A DNA stretch of 64,000 bases from Aquatica leii (GCA_035610365.1 CM069432.1:152133976-152197975), one strand, 5' to 3'; positions 11,086 to 23,363 are shown, numbered from the stretch's first letter. Notes: generated by a model from the sequence alone, not told the origin. Program-made: numbers and translations.

Positions 11086-11757
11086 TGCAAGCATGGAAAT
11101 CGTCTCTTCAAAACTTCAAAAAACTTTTCTATGGTATTACATGTGGTAACAAGTGCTCTGTTATATGCTATTTCACTGGAATTTCTGGATGTAAGCAGAT
11201 GAAGTTTACATGGATATCCACTATCACCTAATAACTAACTATTGCTATATCTTCTAATGCGAAATTCAACCAGAAGAGGAGAATGATTAAAAATAATACT
11301 GTCATGTACCGATTCTGGCCAACGAACAATAAGATGCATTCATTTTAAGTCGCAATCGCAAATCATTTAAACATTTAACATTTGGACTATCGGGTAATTG
11401 TAAAATGACATGTATGCAATGGACAGCTTCCACAACAAATAAAAAACCAAAAATGAAAAGAAACCATTGTTTTGTTTCTATTAATTGTTTGGTAGTTTTA
11501 GCCATCTTTATATATTGATGGGAAAACCCGGCAATTTCATGTGTGACACAGTGAATAGAGCAATTAGTATGTGTAATCAAAGGATTTGTTGCAAGAGCTT
11601 GTTGGTTCGATTCTATCTCCAATTGCATGTACCAAGTTTATAATGGTGGCCTTATTTAAACCAAATCTCTTCTTGAAATCAATGTCGTTTAACAACTCAA
11701 AATGATTTTTTTTATCTTGTATAAACCTTATGCTGCGAAGCTGTCTTTTTGGTGGTT
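11086..11757 (-). pseudogene. HARBI1-like (PIF/Harbinger) transposase relic
   Basis: Read leftwards from 11,757, at least three frames together recover the family in order: an N-terminal block (RQLRSIRFIQD ... FKKRFGLNKATIINLV); a region ending EAVHCIHV, where the family has its first catalytic Asp (A-I-D-C-T-H-V); then WPESVHDSIIFNHSPL, which carries the second Asp in the WPGSxHDS signature; then LGDSGYPC, and finally YNRALVTTCNTIEKFFEVLK and RRFPCLQ. This enzyme normally cuts and pastes Harbinger elements with 3-bp targets. Several frameshifts and stops, and His in place of Asp in the first motif, make it dead. Its N-terminal side ends about 35 bases from the TIR element at 11,793. Confidence 0.85.
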
Positions 11758-11792
11758 TGTCTTTAAAGTTACTCGAGGAACAACATACAATC

Positions 11793-13002
11793 TGTCTCAG
11801 GATTGATGTTACAAGAGGTGTGCCGAACTAAAAATATTAGTTTGGTTTTTTGTAATTAAGACCTGCTTGGTTTAAAACTTATTTTTAGTGTATTTTTGAT
11901 TTTGTAAAATTACGTAGGGCTTGACAGTAGAGCAAGAAATCTTTCTGTTTTAGGTGAAGTACCTTTCTCGTTTACCGTTGGTTACAATGTTACTAAAAAA
12001 GTTGTTCAAAATAAAAAATTATAGCTTTACACAAAATTTTAAAAAAATCTACTTATTTTAATTAAACCGTCATTGTTTAGATTCAACTCAAGTATTTATG
12101 CCAGATTTTATTTATAGATCATTAAACGACAAAAAAAATATTTACAGCTAATTTATTAATTCAAAAGTGTTTGATGGCAGAGCCATCTCATAGTATAAAT
12201 TTACTATGTGATGTGATTGCTCACCCCAATGTCCTTTTACGTTGTGGTTTTATCCCGACGAATTTTTCAAAGCTTATTTTGAATTTCGCGGGTGTTAAAC
12301 TAACTCAACGTATTTACCATCGTTTATAGCTATCTACAGCTAATTTATTAACAATAACTGCCATTGTTATTAGCTATATCTGAATTCTTAAAACAGTCTT
12401 GACAAAGAAGAAAACAATAGTAGATAGGCCAAGAAAAGACAATTGTTGACTAATCCTTCTGTTAGATTACGATTGGTAGTAACTTTACTTCAAATTTTAT
12501 TTACTGATAGATTATGTTACCGTTACAGCAAATAATGTTGTTTCGTGTTATAGTTCCCTAACAGAAGCAGCAGTTTAACTATAAATTTCCCAAAACTAAT
12601 CTAAAACAAATGACTGCTGTGCGAACAGTTAACTTTTTTTTTGCAATAAGAACCGTTTACGTCAAGAAAGAAAAAATAGGTACCACAAAAACAATGCCGC
12701 AACGATTGTTGCTATGGGTTGAATAATAAATATAATTTTGTTGTGTTCTTCTTGTGATCTTTCTGAAATTCTGTATAAAGCCATAATTTGTCATTTTAAA
12801 CAACTTGTTTTACTAACATTTTAACCTACTGTAAACGGGAAACGTACATTACAAGAAACAGAAATATTTCTTGTTCAACTATCAAGACCTACTTGATTTT
12901 ACAAAATCAAAAGTACACTAAAATAAATTTCAAACTTCAATTATTACAATTCAAAAATTTTTAGTTCCGCACTACTCTTGATGTAACATCAATCCTGGGA
13001 CA
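11793..13002. mobile_element. 1.2-kb element with ~215-bp terminal inverted repeats
   Basis: The left end, tgtctcaggattgatgttac (from 11,793), is matched in reverse complement at the right end (to 13,002). The match continues for about 215 bases per side, through ccgaactaaaaat, ttttgattttgtaaaat, caagaaat.tttctgttt and cgtttac. No transposase frame is present, so the element is non-autonomous; long TIRs and a short interior suggest a foldback-like or MITE-like element. I could not settle a target duplication. The interior contains copy A of another dispersed repeat. Confidence 0.8.
12178..12345 (+). repeat. Dispersed repeat family, copy A
   Basis: The segment caatgtccttttacgttgtg, tggttttatc, ttcaaagct, attcgcgggt and ttatagctat.tacag recurs in order at 26,445-26,605 (copy B) and, less well preserved, at 51,990-52,090 (copy C). 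No coding frame is seen. The mother element is unknown. Confidence 0.6.
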
Positions 13003-14319
13003 CACTTTATGATGATTTTTGATTAATAATTACTTTTTTTTATTAAACTTATATTAAACTAAATTTAATTTAAACTTATCTATAATTTATTAAATAGTTT
13101 TGACTGTAAATCATGAAGTTATTATTATTAAAAAATTTTATTTGTAGGTTAATCAGTCAAATACTACCAATAAGATAATAATGTAGTTTACAAGAGTTTA
13201 ATCGGAGATTATTGTTTGTGCAACGTAAAATATTGTTAATTTTCTGTTAATCTCTGATTAACATCGACTTTCATCAAATATTTAATTGACTGTTAATGGC
13301 TCGGTGAATTACAATCAAAAGATAAAAATACTTTAATTAGAGATTAAACTTTAATTAACGGCCAGTTATCTTTTGTGTAACCTGCTATAAATATTTCGTA
13401 TTCTATCTTATTCTAAGTTTACTGTTTTTGTGTTTTTTTGTATGTATATTACAAAAAAAGTTAATTTTATTATGTCTTTATTTTGACTTTGTTGTATTAT
13501 TGCAACTTTTGTTACGCCGTTGTTGTTTAAACCTTTAGAATTATGGTATTACTAAATATTTTATAATGTGTTTGTATGTTTAGCTCAATTTGTACGTTTG
13601 TAAGCTCCTTAAGCCTTGTTGTTATGATTTAGATTTCTAGGCTGTATTTTGTAAAGGAGATGAAGCTGCGTATTTCAATCATATTAAGATTCAAAATGTA
13701 CGTATCAAATTTGTGGTTGTACAAGCAGTACAAATGTAAATTTCTAATGTTCAGAAAAAAGTATCTAAAGAATGTAGTATATTAAATGTGAAATTTACGA
13801 GATTTGACAGTAACACCAAAGTAACGTGTATAGATCTAGGACCGCATTCTGTAACGCTCAAATAAAAACGAAACGTTTTCAAAACGCTAAGCGTCTTGCT
13901 AAAGTTGAATTTGTCTAGCACATCGTTAAGCACGTCGATTAGGTATTGAAATGCCATACGTTCACATTACGACAGTTTGTTTTAAAAGAGAAGTACACTT
14001 GATGGCAACAGTGTAAAACATTGCGATAACCAACAAAAATAATAGAAGGTGTGTGATGAGTTGCCTATCCACAGCAATTAAAATGTCTTTTCTTTTTTAA
14101 TAAATATTTATCATAATAATAATCAGGAATAAATATATTTAAAAAAAAAGTAGATACAACCAAAGATCCCTGAACTCGAAACGTATTATTATTGTATTTA
14201 CATTGATAATTATTTTTACTCTTATGCTCATAAAATGCCGTAAAACTTCATAACTGTCATGACTGTCATGCAGCTTATCTTGTTATATAAATAAAATTGG
14301 ATGTAGCAATTTAAAATCA
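13003..14319. other. AT-rich DNA with MITE-like debris near 13.2-13.4 kb
   Basis: Around 13,190-13,390 the motif gtttaatc..gagatta and its complement recur several times, together with caaaagata / ttatctttt. These look like fragments of small inverted-repeat elements, but I cannot place ends. No gene is recognised; the minus-strand frame at 13,751-13,957 has no domain I know. Confidence 0.4.
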
Positions 14320-14607
14320 ATGGATTGTTAAAGCATTAATCACTTTATGTAGCGATCGGAAGATTGACAGTACCATTGCAGTTTACATCTAATTGATAGC
14401 TATACCTCCAGCAAAGAATCGCAATGCTATTAATAGCCATAACTTAAAAAATAGCAATGCACATATAAATAGTATAAATGAAACTATGCTAACTTCTGTT
14501 CGAATCATTAGTACATTAGTACGTAGTGGTGGGTTCATTAAAGGTTCTCAGAGTGCCTCTAAATTTTCCACATCTTCTTCCTTTGGCCTAAATTGTTTAG
14601 TAAAATT
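14320..14607 (-). pseudogene. Probable Harbinger-like transposase N-terminal fragment
   Basis: Read leftwards, the strand gives FRPKEEDVENLEAL, EPLMNPPLRTN, then LLIALRFFAGG and FRSLHKVINAL. The order fits the N-terminal half of HARBI1-like transposases, where a LxxALRFxAxGS block is followed by a helix-turn-helix ending near SRxVxEVxxAL. At least three stops interrupt it, and extra sequence lies between the blocks. Nothing recognisable follows downstream, so it is a truncated, dead fragment. The match is by remembered motif only. Confidence 0.45.
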
Positions 14608-14993
14608 ATAAACAGACAATTTAAACGCATCATTAGCTGCTATACAAAACCCTTGATGATTTTTAGTGTTGTCAATGTAATTTACATTGATCACCAGAAG
14701 CTCATCAACATATTTGCTATTTCAATAATATAAAAACTAATGTGACATTACTGTCACTTGAAAGCAATAACCAAACGCTCATAAATGGTTTTCAAACCGC
14801 TGCGCGAATTTAAGAAAGCTAAATCCAGAATACCTGTTTTGAAATTGATTGTGTTGCCATGCGCAAATTGACGTCATATGCGCTACATGTTCGAAAACGA
14901 TGTGCGGATTTGAATTAGAGAATACGGTTAATAATAATGCTTGGAGATAACTTTTTATCTTAACACAATTTTGGAGGTCTTTTTCTGTTGTAA

Positions 14994-15381
14994 TCTGGAA
15001 TGGTATGAAGTATATTTAGTGATAAATCCCGATTTTGTTTGGAAATGCACAATGGCCGTATAAGAGTCAGACTAAGACGTGGAGAACAGTGCAATGTTTA
15101 TGTGCACCACACTGTAGGGATTATAGCATGTTAATGTTGATTTTTTACAATGGTCCTTAGATCTCCCATTTTTTGTTCCTATTGAATATGTGTGGGACAT
15201 TATGGGTAGAAGACTAAGTAACTTAACGCATCCTCCACAGACACGGGAAACTCTTAGGCATAAATTGCAAATTGCTTGAGATACAATTACTCAAGAAGAA
15301 CTCGACCACCTGCTGGAATCGATGACAAGAAAGGTGAGGAAGTGTAAAGCCAATGGAGGAGAGCAACACATTATTGGATAA
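14994..15381 (+). pseudogene. Tc1-like transposase relic with internal deletion
   Basis: The first part reads EWYEVY, then FSDKSRFCLEMHNGRIRVRL and RRGEQCNVYVHHTVG, the Tc1 block beginning with the first catalytic Asp (F-S-D-x-S-R-F). The sequence then jumps, near 15,125-15,145, to WSLDLPFFVPIEYVWDIMGR. This is the block with the last catalytic acid; the middle third, including the second Asp, is deleted. The end, DHLLESMTRKVRKCKANGG, matches the Tc1 C-terminus, closing with a stop at 15,379-15,381. One in-frame TGA lies after KLQIA. The gene is non-functional. Confidence 0.8.
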
Positions 15382-15701
15382 AAATGTTGTCCATCTTTGT
15401 TCTTTTTTTTTAAATTTTAATCATTTACTACTTCTGAATAGCTAAACCTTTTTGCCAAGTTTGGACACAAAATTCTGATCCGTTCTTGGTGTTACAATTT
15501 CAATGTCACCGAATATACATACAAAAATAATATTTAAAACTAAATTCTGTTAGTTCAATAATCTGTAATTGATTTATTTATCTTATAAATAACTATAACG
15601 ATTTATCAACACCGCTTAACTTTTTTTTATTTCATAGTAAAACTTAGTTAATACCCAAAAATATAGTAAAAAAAATTTTTTGAATATTATTATTGATTAT
15701 A

Positions 15702-16203
15702 CAGTAGAAATCGCTTAGTAAGCAGTCGGTTATTATGTAAAAACGTTTACAAAAATTTCCGTAGTCCGGCCATAAGTTCATAAAACGCTTGTAATCATAA
15801 ATCGTTTAGTAAGGTTTAAAACTCTTTTTTGAAAAAATTTTCTAAGAAATTTGTATATATTTTGAAAGTAAACATTCGAATACAAAAAAAAAGTATTTAT
15901 TGGTAAAGGTTTAAGATTACATATGCACCGAAATAACGAATGTAACAGATAGGTAACACTTGTATTTACATAATCCTCTTTATAGTTTACACGTGTTCAT
16001 TCTCTATAAAAATGATTAACAATGACAGTCTTGTAAAAGCTGCGTATTAGATTACTTCACCGACATACTTTGTTTGTTGTGAAATTTTATATGAATTGAA
16101 TAACGGTGATTGTTAAGTTAAAAATACCAATTATTAAAAAAAAGGCTGTGTCGATTGAAACTAAGTTTGAAGTGATTAATTTTCTAAGGAAATTGTATAC
16201 ATT
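15702..16203 (+). mobile_element. pogo/Tigger-like element remnant with helix-turn-helix start
   Basis: After TA, cagtagaaatcgcttagtaa and the following cggttattatg / aaaacgcttgtaat motifs resemble pogo-type terminal and subterminal repeats. About 400 bases on, the frame at 16,107-16,203 reads KLKIPIIKKKAVSIETKFEV, then INFLRKL, like the first helix of the pogo/CENP-B DNA-binding domain. The rest of the transposase is missing. Confidence 0.5.
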
Positions 16204-16265
16204 TATAGGCAAACATTTAAGTAAAATTGAAATATTAGGTGTAAGATTATAGTATATTACATAAG

Positions 16266-16370
16266 GAGAGTTGTAAGTAGCTTATTATATCCGAGTAACA
16301 AAGTGGTGCGCGAGCCGCGTAGCGGCCAGCTTAGTAATTTTGCGAGCATGTAATAAGTTTATACAACTCT
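16266..16370. repeat. Palindromic mini-element with GC-rich core
   Basis: The arm at 16,266-16,294 (agagttgtaagtagcttatt...) pairs with 16,342-16,370 (...aataagtttatacaactct). The centre holds cgagccgcgtagcggc, itself palindromic. It has the same architecture as the structures at 9.5, 27.1 and 50.3 kb. Confidence 0.6.
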
Positions 16371-16607
16371 AGTTGTGTACTACACTTTTATTTATAAACA
16401 TTAAAAGCATAATGTAACATTTATTAATCTAATTTGTCAAAATGAAGTCTACTAATTCGTTTCTATGGTTACTCAACGCATTGACTAACAAGGTTAGTGT
16501 GACAAATAACTTTTTTTTTATAGAACTAAAACGTAAATTTTTTTATTGTTCTTAACTGTCATAAATTTTAATTTTTGCTATTGTAAACAGTCTTTGACAG
16601 TTTTTGC

Positions 16608-16806
16608 GCACTTGTCAACATAAACGTCAAATTATTTTTGCAAGATTTTGAGAATTTGGGAGCCTTCTAGGTCTCTGTTCGAGCAATAAAATGTTGTATT
16701 CAATTCGTTTGTGTCTAAATTAGACACTTTTTTCCTCCGAGGATTTTTTAAACTCTAGTTTCATTCGGGTTTAAAAATGCCCTCTTGGAAAAAAGCGTCT
16801 AATTTA
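16608..16806 (+). repeat. Dispersed repeat copy 2 with a long terminal hairpin
   Basis: 16,608-16,740 is the second copy of the repeat at 7618-7738. Its end runs into a hairpin: 16,716-16,755 (taaattagacactttttt...) pairs with 16,767-16,806 (...aaaaaagcgtctaattta), a ~40-bp stem with a few mismatches and an 11-base loop. Confidence 0.65.
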
Positions 16807-19800
16807 CACAGGAACTCCTTAAATGAACTACTATTATTGTTCTTAACTGTTATAAATTTTATTATATGTATATATATATACTGCAAATGTTAACAACTTT
16901 CTAATTTTTCATGGAACGCTATGCATTTTTTTGCAAAATTAAATTTGTTTTTAAATTACCTTTTGATTGGTATAACCATTCTCTATACATAAAGTTAATA
17001 ATTTCAAAGATATTAAACACATTTACATAATTACACAAAATTTTGTACAAAAGTAAACATTTCACTACATTACTACGCACCGAAGTAGGCCAAGCTGAGT
17101 CAAAACAACTGTCAAAATGTAAGTACCTAATTGTCAATGTAACATTTGATTTGTATACTTTTAAAAAAGTATTTTCTCCATTTCATAATAAATTTCGAAA
17201 AAGACGTACTTTTGAAAAGTAGAATATTTGCTGTAAAATATATTCTTAGATAATTTCTAAACAGATTTGTTCAAAACATACTTTAACTTAAATTGCAATT
17301 TCAAACATGTCACATATTTAGTAGGTAAGGTAAGCATGTGAATTATATTTGTTCCGACATATCAAATGTTTATGTTACAAAAAAACTTGTTGTTAAAAAG
17401 CATAATAACCGAAGTATTTTCCGGTGCGCATTGAAGATGTGGTCATCACTTAAATTCGGAAATCCTTAAATGATTTTGGAAAAACTTGAAACGTTAAATC
17501 AAATTAACAAAAGTCCAAATCAAAAGGGCGCCAGCAAGGTTTTTAGCTCGAAAAGAGATATTTGGACCGCAAGCCCACTCCTGTTGAATACACTCCAAAC
17601 GGGACTTACTTTAGTAAAGTGTATTGCACTTAAATCTAGAATGATTTAAAAGTTACATAACGCGAAGACCAACTAAATAAAAGCTTTGTTACAATTTTAA
17701 CTATTTAACAATTATTTTACAAAAATAACACAAAAAACAAAATTAAAGCAAAATCAAAATAATAAATAAGTTAAAATTAATTGTGTAGACACAAACAAAT
17801 TAAAATTAAAAAAAAATAAACAACAAAACAAACAAAAAATCTTAATTACATTAGAAATCGCACGGCCGTGTTCGCATTAATAGAAAATAAATAAGCACAA
17901 TATAAAACAAATTCTGTAACTCTTTCAAAACAAAATAGAAAATCTTAATTAAATACTATAGTACGAAATTAATAAATTTTTAAGTCTAACGACGATAAAT
18001 CACGATTTAAAAATTTGTTACATTATCGTCTTTAAAATAACACAAATGACTATTACCATATAATAATTAATAAAATTGGTAGCTTGCAATGATTTTTATT
18101 CTTAATCTGCTTGAAATCAAAGCTTTTAAATCTTTCAAATTGCGGTATTACGTTAAGCAATTTAGTTTAAACGGTAATAAATACCTTAAATTTTCGTTGT
18201 AGTAGATCCAGAAAGAAACTTCTGGTTGATCATAAGGTTACCAGATGTCGGCAAAAAAATTGGATATGTGCTCTCAATGAACAAGGTTTCGTCGGAACAT
18301 TCTCAATAAGCCGCCTCAAAGCGAAATTAAAACCTTGACACACAACTTAACTTAACGATTCTACGTTACGTAAAAATAAAACCAAACTTGAAAACACGTG
18401 GAATATTAAAAACCGTTAATTAAACACGTGGGTTAACTTCGTCAAATTAACGTGAAATTACTCAAACGATCCCAAAGGACACAAAACAAATAAAACCAAT
18501 TGGAATACCATGTCTTTAACAAAAGAAATCGCACAAAATCGAACAACGGTTACAAAGTTAACCAATGCAATTTTAGTTTCACATTATTTAACACTCTTTT
18601 TACAATGTGGTTTAATATGATTATCAAACGTGTGGTTTTCAATACATATTATTTCGATTTCGAAGAGAAATGTTGGTACTACATTAGCTGCGCAAAAAAT
18701 GATTGACGTTCTCAATTTTGCGTGAGACGAGTTCTAGTAAAAGATGCAGTTACTTTATGTTAATATATTTTTGATACACTAATACATATTTTTTAAAATT
18801 TCCAGTCAACGTTAAATTAAAATATTTGCTATTAAAACAAATAAAATGTTATAAAAATTAAATAACTTGTAAGTTTTTAGATTTTAGTTTTTTTTGTGTT
18901 TTTTAGCTAATTGTTATTGATCTTTGGTTATTGATAACTGTGGTATTTACAATTTAAAATACTAAGCGTAAGTTTTAATAAAAACAAAAACTAAATTCAA
19001 ATCTAAACATAAACCAAACATTAAAGTGGAGATGTTAATTGCTTTGTATTATAATGAACAATATTGCAAACGCTCGACCATTATTTCTAAAATTGAGTTT
19101 ATTCTCGTTTTGTTACTTTTCAATGATATAATCGGTTGTTTGTTTCTCTAGAGATCGTAATTAAAAAGATCGTGTCGATTAACGTTTAATTTTTAATTAT
19201 TGGAAATTTTTTAGGTTTTTTGATGGAAAATGAAAATATACTCAATGGTTTTGATCGATGAGTTTTTATAAAGTCTTTAAATGCTATTCATTGAAATTAT
19301 ATAGCCAATTTTATCAGTTTAAAATTTGATACTCAACTAGTTTGACAAAATACATGTCAATAATTTTTAAGATGCAATTTTACTGTTGTTTATAAAAAAT
19401 GTTGTTTTCACTATTATGCATAATTTTAACATTCCAACATAATTCTGTATTAATTTGTTTGCTAATATGTAAATGTTTGCTAACAAATTAGCATTGTTTT
19501 TTACTTAACGGTGTAATTTTACAAAAAAAAATATCTAATCATTTGAAACTGCCAAGATGTTTTAATATTAGGTGTAAAGGACCATACACGGCATACAAGT
19601 TGATAGTATTTTAAATTTGTTTAAGGTGTTATATACATAGTGACGTTTAACATAATAAGAATTTTTACAAATAAGTATTGTCATTTAGTTTAATTAATTG
19701 TAAATTAAAAAATTATTATATCCCAAGCGATTAGATTATCCCACGAGATGACAACGCGTTGTGGGCATAGACAACTGCTTCGTTCTTTTAACTCTACTTT

Positions 19801-21807
19801 ATTGTTCTTTAACTTTAAGAGCTTATTTGCTTTAATAAATTGTTTATAATTACAATACGTAAATGCTAAAAGTATAATAAGTCTAAACAGAAATATATTT
19901 TAAGTTGACACATTTTTACATAAAATAATTTTTTTTTACATCCAAGATTTTTTAATGTTGCACGGAAAAATAATTTCGTTTGTTTCGAATGCTGATATTC
20001 AATTTAAGTAAACGTTATAAGTTTTACTTAAAATTTTATATGTGTATTGTATTTATATTTGTTTGTTAAGATGAAGATAAAACGCATTTAAATCTATTTC
20101 TATTATTTGTTCTATTACTTAAAGGTCAATCTTTAAAGTTCTTTGATTTATACTCATTAATAGTATGTTTTGATTAAAATAAAAAAAATCGTGATTTAGA
20201 TGAAACATCTTATCAAACACATTTGTTAGCAACCAAAATTAGAAAGTCTAAATATAAATAATCCATGACGCCAGAAACATTCTTGACGTTGTTATCACAG
20301 ATTAATTAAAACTTGCACGAATACTTTTCTAAGCACACGATCAAACAAAAATGAAGCATGTTTTCATTTTTTATGCTGTAAAAGGAGACTAACATAAATA
20401 AAAATTCGTTTTGATTATTGATGCAAGCATGATGATAGTAATATGAAAAATTATTAATAAGATTTTTTGGTGTTTATATCAAGGTAATCTATTTATAACT
20501 ACGATAGAAATTACATAATGTTCTATTTGATATATTAGACCTAATTTCATCAGTTCGTTTAATAAAACACATAAACATAACTCACGTTCGAATTTAAACT
20601 TCATCGAAAATAATTAAATATTCTCTTAAGTAATTTATATTAAAAAAAACTTAATAAGATGTTATGTTATTCTACAGTAAACACATTTGCAAAGGTAAGA
20701 AAAATATTTGATATTTTGTGAACATTATTTGTAACTAATAAAACAACATGTTAAGATCGCTTTTTTTAAATATTGCTTTATTAGTGACATGTTCATACAT
20801 ATTAATAATATTTTAAGCATATGTTATTTTTTTATTTATATTATTTTGTTTCATTTAAATATTATAATAATAAAAAATAAACGACAATTATTTGTAATAA
20901 AGAATATTATAACATATAGTAATTTTTTTAGAGCGGATTAAGTAATAAGTTGGGTTGAAACAATTCTATGTTATTAGAATTAGCATCTTAGTAACAAAAT
21001 TATTTACAACGTAATTTTAGACTTCAATACACCAGGAATTTATTAAATATTGTTACACATATTAAAACTAAACGTTTGAAACAGTAGTATTTTGAAAACA
21101 TTTTCATAAAAAAATTACATGTAATTCAGTTTAACAGCAATGTACAGTTTTACTGACTTAATATAATGAACCTAAATTGCATTTTAACAGTTACTTTTGA
21201 CTAAATTTCTGCGCTGTCTGTGGTCATAACAAAAATAGTAGCTAATGTATCCGCATTTTGTACAAACTATTTAACCTACTGTAGATTGTCTTATCAAAAT
21301 CGTAAAAAACAACTGTTTTAAACTGCCAATTAAATTTCTCAGAATTATGTCTATATTCTATTTAATAACTAAGAGATGCAATTACACAAGATTGATCTAC
21401 AGTGCTAAAAGTCCCTAGATAAATAACCAAATAATTTGAGGCGGTAAATTCGAAAGTAGCAAACTTCTATCATTTTAGCAATAAAATGTATGCATTAAAA
21501 AAGTAATTTGTGGTAACTATGGTTGAAATTAAATTGTTATAGTGATGTCAATTGATCATAGTAAAGTTTAGAACATGTTTATTAACGTAAATCATGATAC
21601 AAATAACAAGATGGCACAAATTACAAAATTCTGTTTTACAAAACTAACTATCCAATTCTGATCAATCACCTAGAATCAATTTTAAATACATTATAATGTA
21701 AGCCAAATCATGCAAATTATTCAATGTCAGATTCAGAACTTAAAATTATATCAGTCATTATTAATAGATATTAACAATAATTTGCTCAGAATCAGCATGT
21801 AAAATTA
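16807..21807. other. 5 kb of AT-rich DNA with no recognised feature
   Basis: Open frames at 16,919-17,137 and 18,500-18,706 have no recognisable domain and AT-rich composition like the flanks. The segment 17,500-17,640 is slightly GC-richer but matches nothing I know. I see no repeat pair, RNA gene or transposon end. Confidence 0.4.
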
Positions 21808-22252
21808 TTCATCGTCTTTTCTTTCCAGATGAATTCTTCAATCTTTTAACGAATGTTTGACGCTTGCTTGTTATATTTTCGTCGACCTATATTTTTTGTT
21901 TGGCGTTGCTTTCATTTAACTAAGTTTCATCCAGTTACAATATAGGCTTGTTTGCTATTCTGCACTGCTTCATAGTTCTTAAATATTTTTGTCTCCAATT
22001 AATACTGTCGCGCTGTTCAACTACAATGCTTTTTACGATTTTCCAGATATGTAATATATAAAAAATAAGTTTTAGAATGGTTGTTTTTAATGAAACTTTA
22101 CTTAAAATTCAGCTGCTTCAGAATACTATATAATGATGAACGAGACATTTATGGCAAATTTGACTTCTTTTTAAACCATTACTTATTTTATTTAGTGTCG
22201 GAATGATAACCATTCTTAAACCACGACACACAGTTGATTTTGCAATGCCTAC
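21808..22252 (-). pseudogene. DDE (IS630/Tc1-like) transposase relic, N-terminal half
   Basis: Read leftwards it begins with a helix-turn-helix-like segment, VGIAKSTVCRGLRMVIIP, and ends with NWRQKYLRTMKQ, LDET*LNESNAKQ and VDENITSKRQTFVKRL, finishing NSSGKKRR. LDETWLN is the family block with the first catalytic Asp; here Trp is replaced by TAG, and two further stops stand at Tyr and Trp positions. The linker between the HTH and NWRQKYL needs frame changes. It is the N-terminal counterpart of the C-terminal relic at 3.3-3.9 kb and belongs to the same broad family. Confidence 0.75.
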
Positions 22253-22703
22253 AAAAAATCTACAAGTAAAACTTTTCATTTATGTCGTAAACCAAACTTT
22301 CTCCTTTGGAAATTTTAGATACAATAAAACAGTTTTGCATTTAAAATTTTAGTTAAAATCTGCTTGTACTAATCTTACCACTGGGTACTCGAGATTGTGT
22401 AATCTATAATCAAATATCGCAATACAAAATTCTTAAGACATTTTTTTAAAATTAAGTACAACAACTTAGAGTTTGTATAATAGTACAACTTCTTGGAGAT
22501 TTATCAGAACAGTATTTAAAACTATAGTTAAGCAAAAAGTCTGCTATTATTCGCGCAAAATCAATAAAGTTATTGACGGTAATGGCGTGCAAATCGATAA
22601 CTATTAAATTGTTAGCGCAATAAAGTCAGTTTATTAATTTGGTTAAATGTAATTAAGTATGTTTTTTAAATAAAATGTTTTTAGCAAAGTTTTAAACTGT
22701 CTT

Positions 22704-22923
22704 TGTGTAGCATATATGGCAAGGGCGCAAAATGTAAAGACTCCTTAAAGTGTAAATGCTCTTTTTTATTGCACAATCTTACTTTTCTATAAATAGAATG
22801 AGAGATGTAAAAATCATTTCATTCCGTCGTAGACTTGAGTCACTCAGATAAGTTAGATCCGGTACAATAAAGCATTTTTTATGTTTTATTTAATATAAAT
22901 AACGGCTCTTTGTTAATGTTACA
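22704..22923 (+). repeat. 5' LTR of a decayed Ty3/gypsy element
   Basis: The block starts TGTGTAG, contains a TATA-like box (tataaata, about 22,789-22,796) and a polyadenylation signal (aataaa, about 22,866-22,871), and ends in TTACA. A primer-binding-site-like sequence follows at once. I found no 3' LTR, so the boundaries rest on signals alone; the start could be 22,706. Confidence 0.6.
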
Positions 22924-22941
22924 TTGGTGACTTCAGAATAA
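22924..22941 (+). other. Putative tRNA primer-binding site
   Basis: ttggtgacttcagaataa follows the LTR directly. The TGGTGAC start matches the primer sites of many insect gypsy elements; the later bases have diverged. Confidence 0.5.
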
Positions 22942-23062
22942 ACGAATACCTATATTTATAAAAAAACCTTTTTGTAAAAACAAGTAGCCAACTAGAAATA
23001 TAGAAGACACACTTGCAGCGACACACAAGGCACTTCGTGCTACATTGCTACATTTTGGTACT

Positions 23063-23363
23063 TCTAAGGCTAACGCTAGAACAATTAGCCGAAGTAGCAG
23101 ACCGAGTGGTTAAAGTTACTCTATTAGCAACTGCTTCAGTTAACATCATAGAATCTAAAATAACAGTTTTAAGAAAAGGAATTAAATAGTTACGTAACTT
23201 GTTACAGGGTCAACATCTTCGTAGGAATAGCCGTCCACATAGCAGAAGCAGATCTCGTAACAGGAAACAAAGTGGTTACTGATGGTACCATCATATTTTC
23301 AATAAAAGGCTACTAAATGCACACAACCTTGCAAGTTCTAAAAAAACGAGACAACGCAATAGT
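23063..23363 (+). pseudogene. gag remnant (C-terminal part) of the gypsy element
   Basis: The frame reads TLEQLAEVADRVVKVT, an Arg/Ser-rich stretch (SRPHSRSRSRNRKQSG), then WYHHIFNKR, the region of the insect gypsy C-W-Y-H...C zinc-knuckle-like motif. The Cys before Trp is now a TGA stop and the later Cys residues are lost. Gag would have formed the particle shell. Only about 140 bases separate the LTR from recognisable gag, so its front is deleted. Confidence 0.6.
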
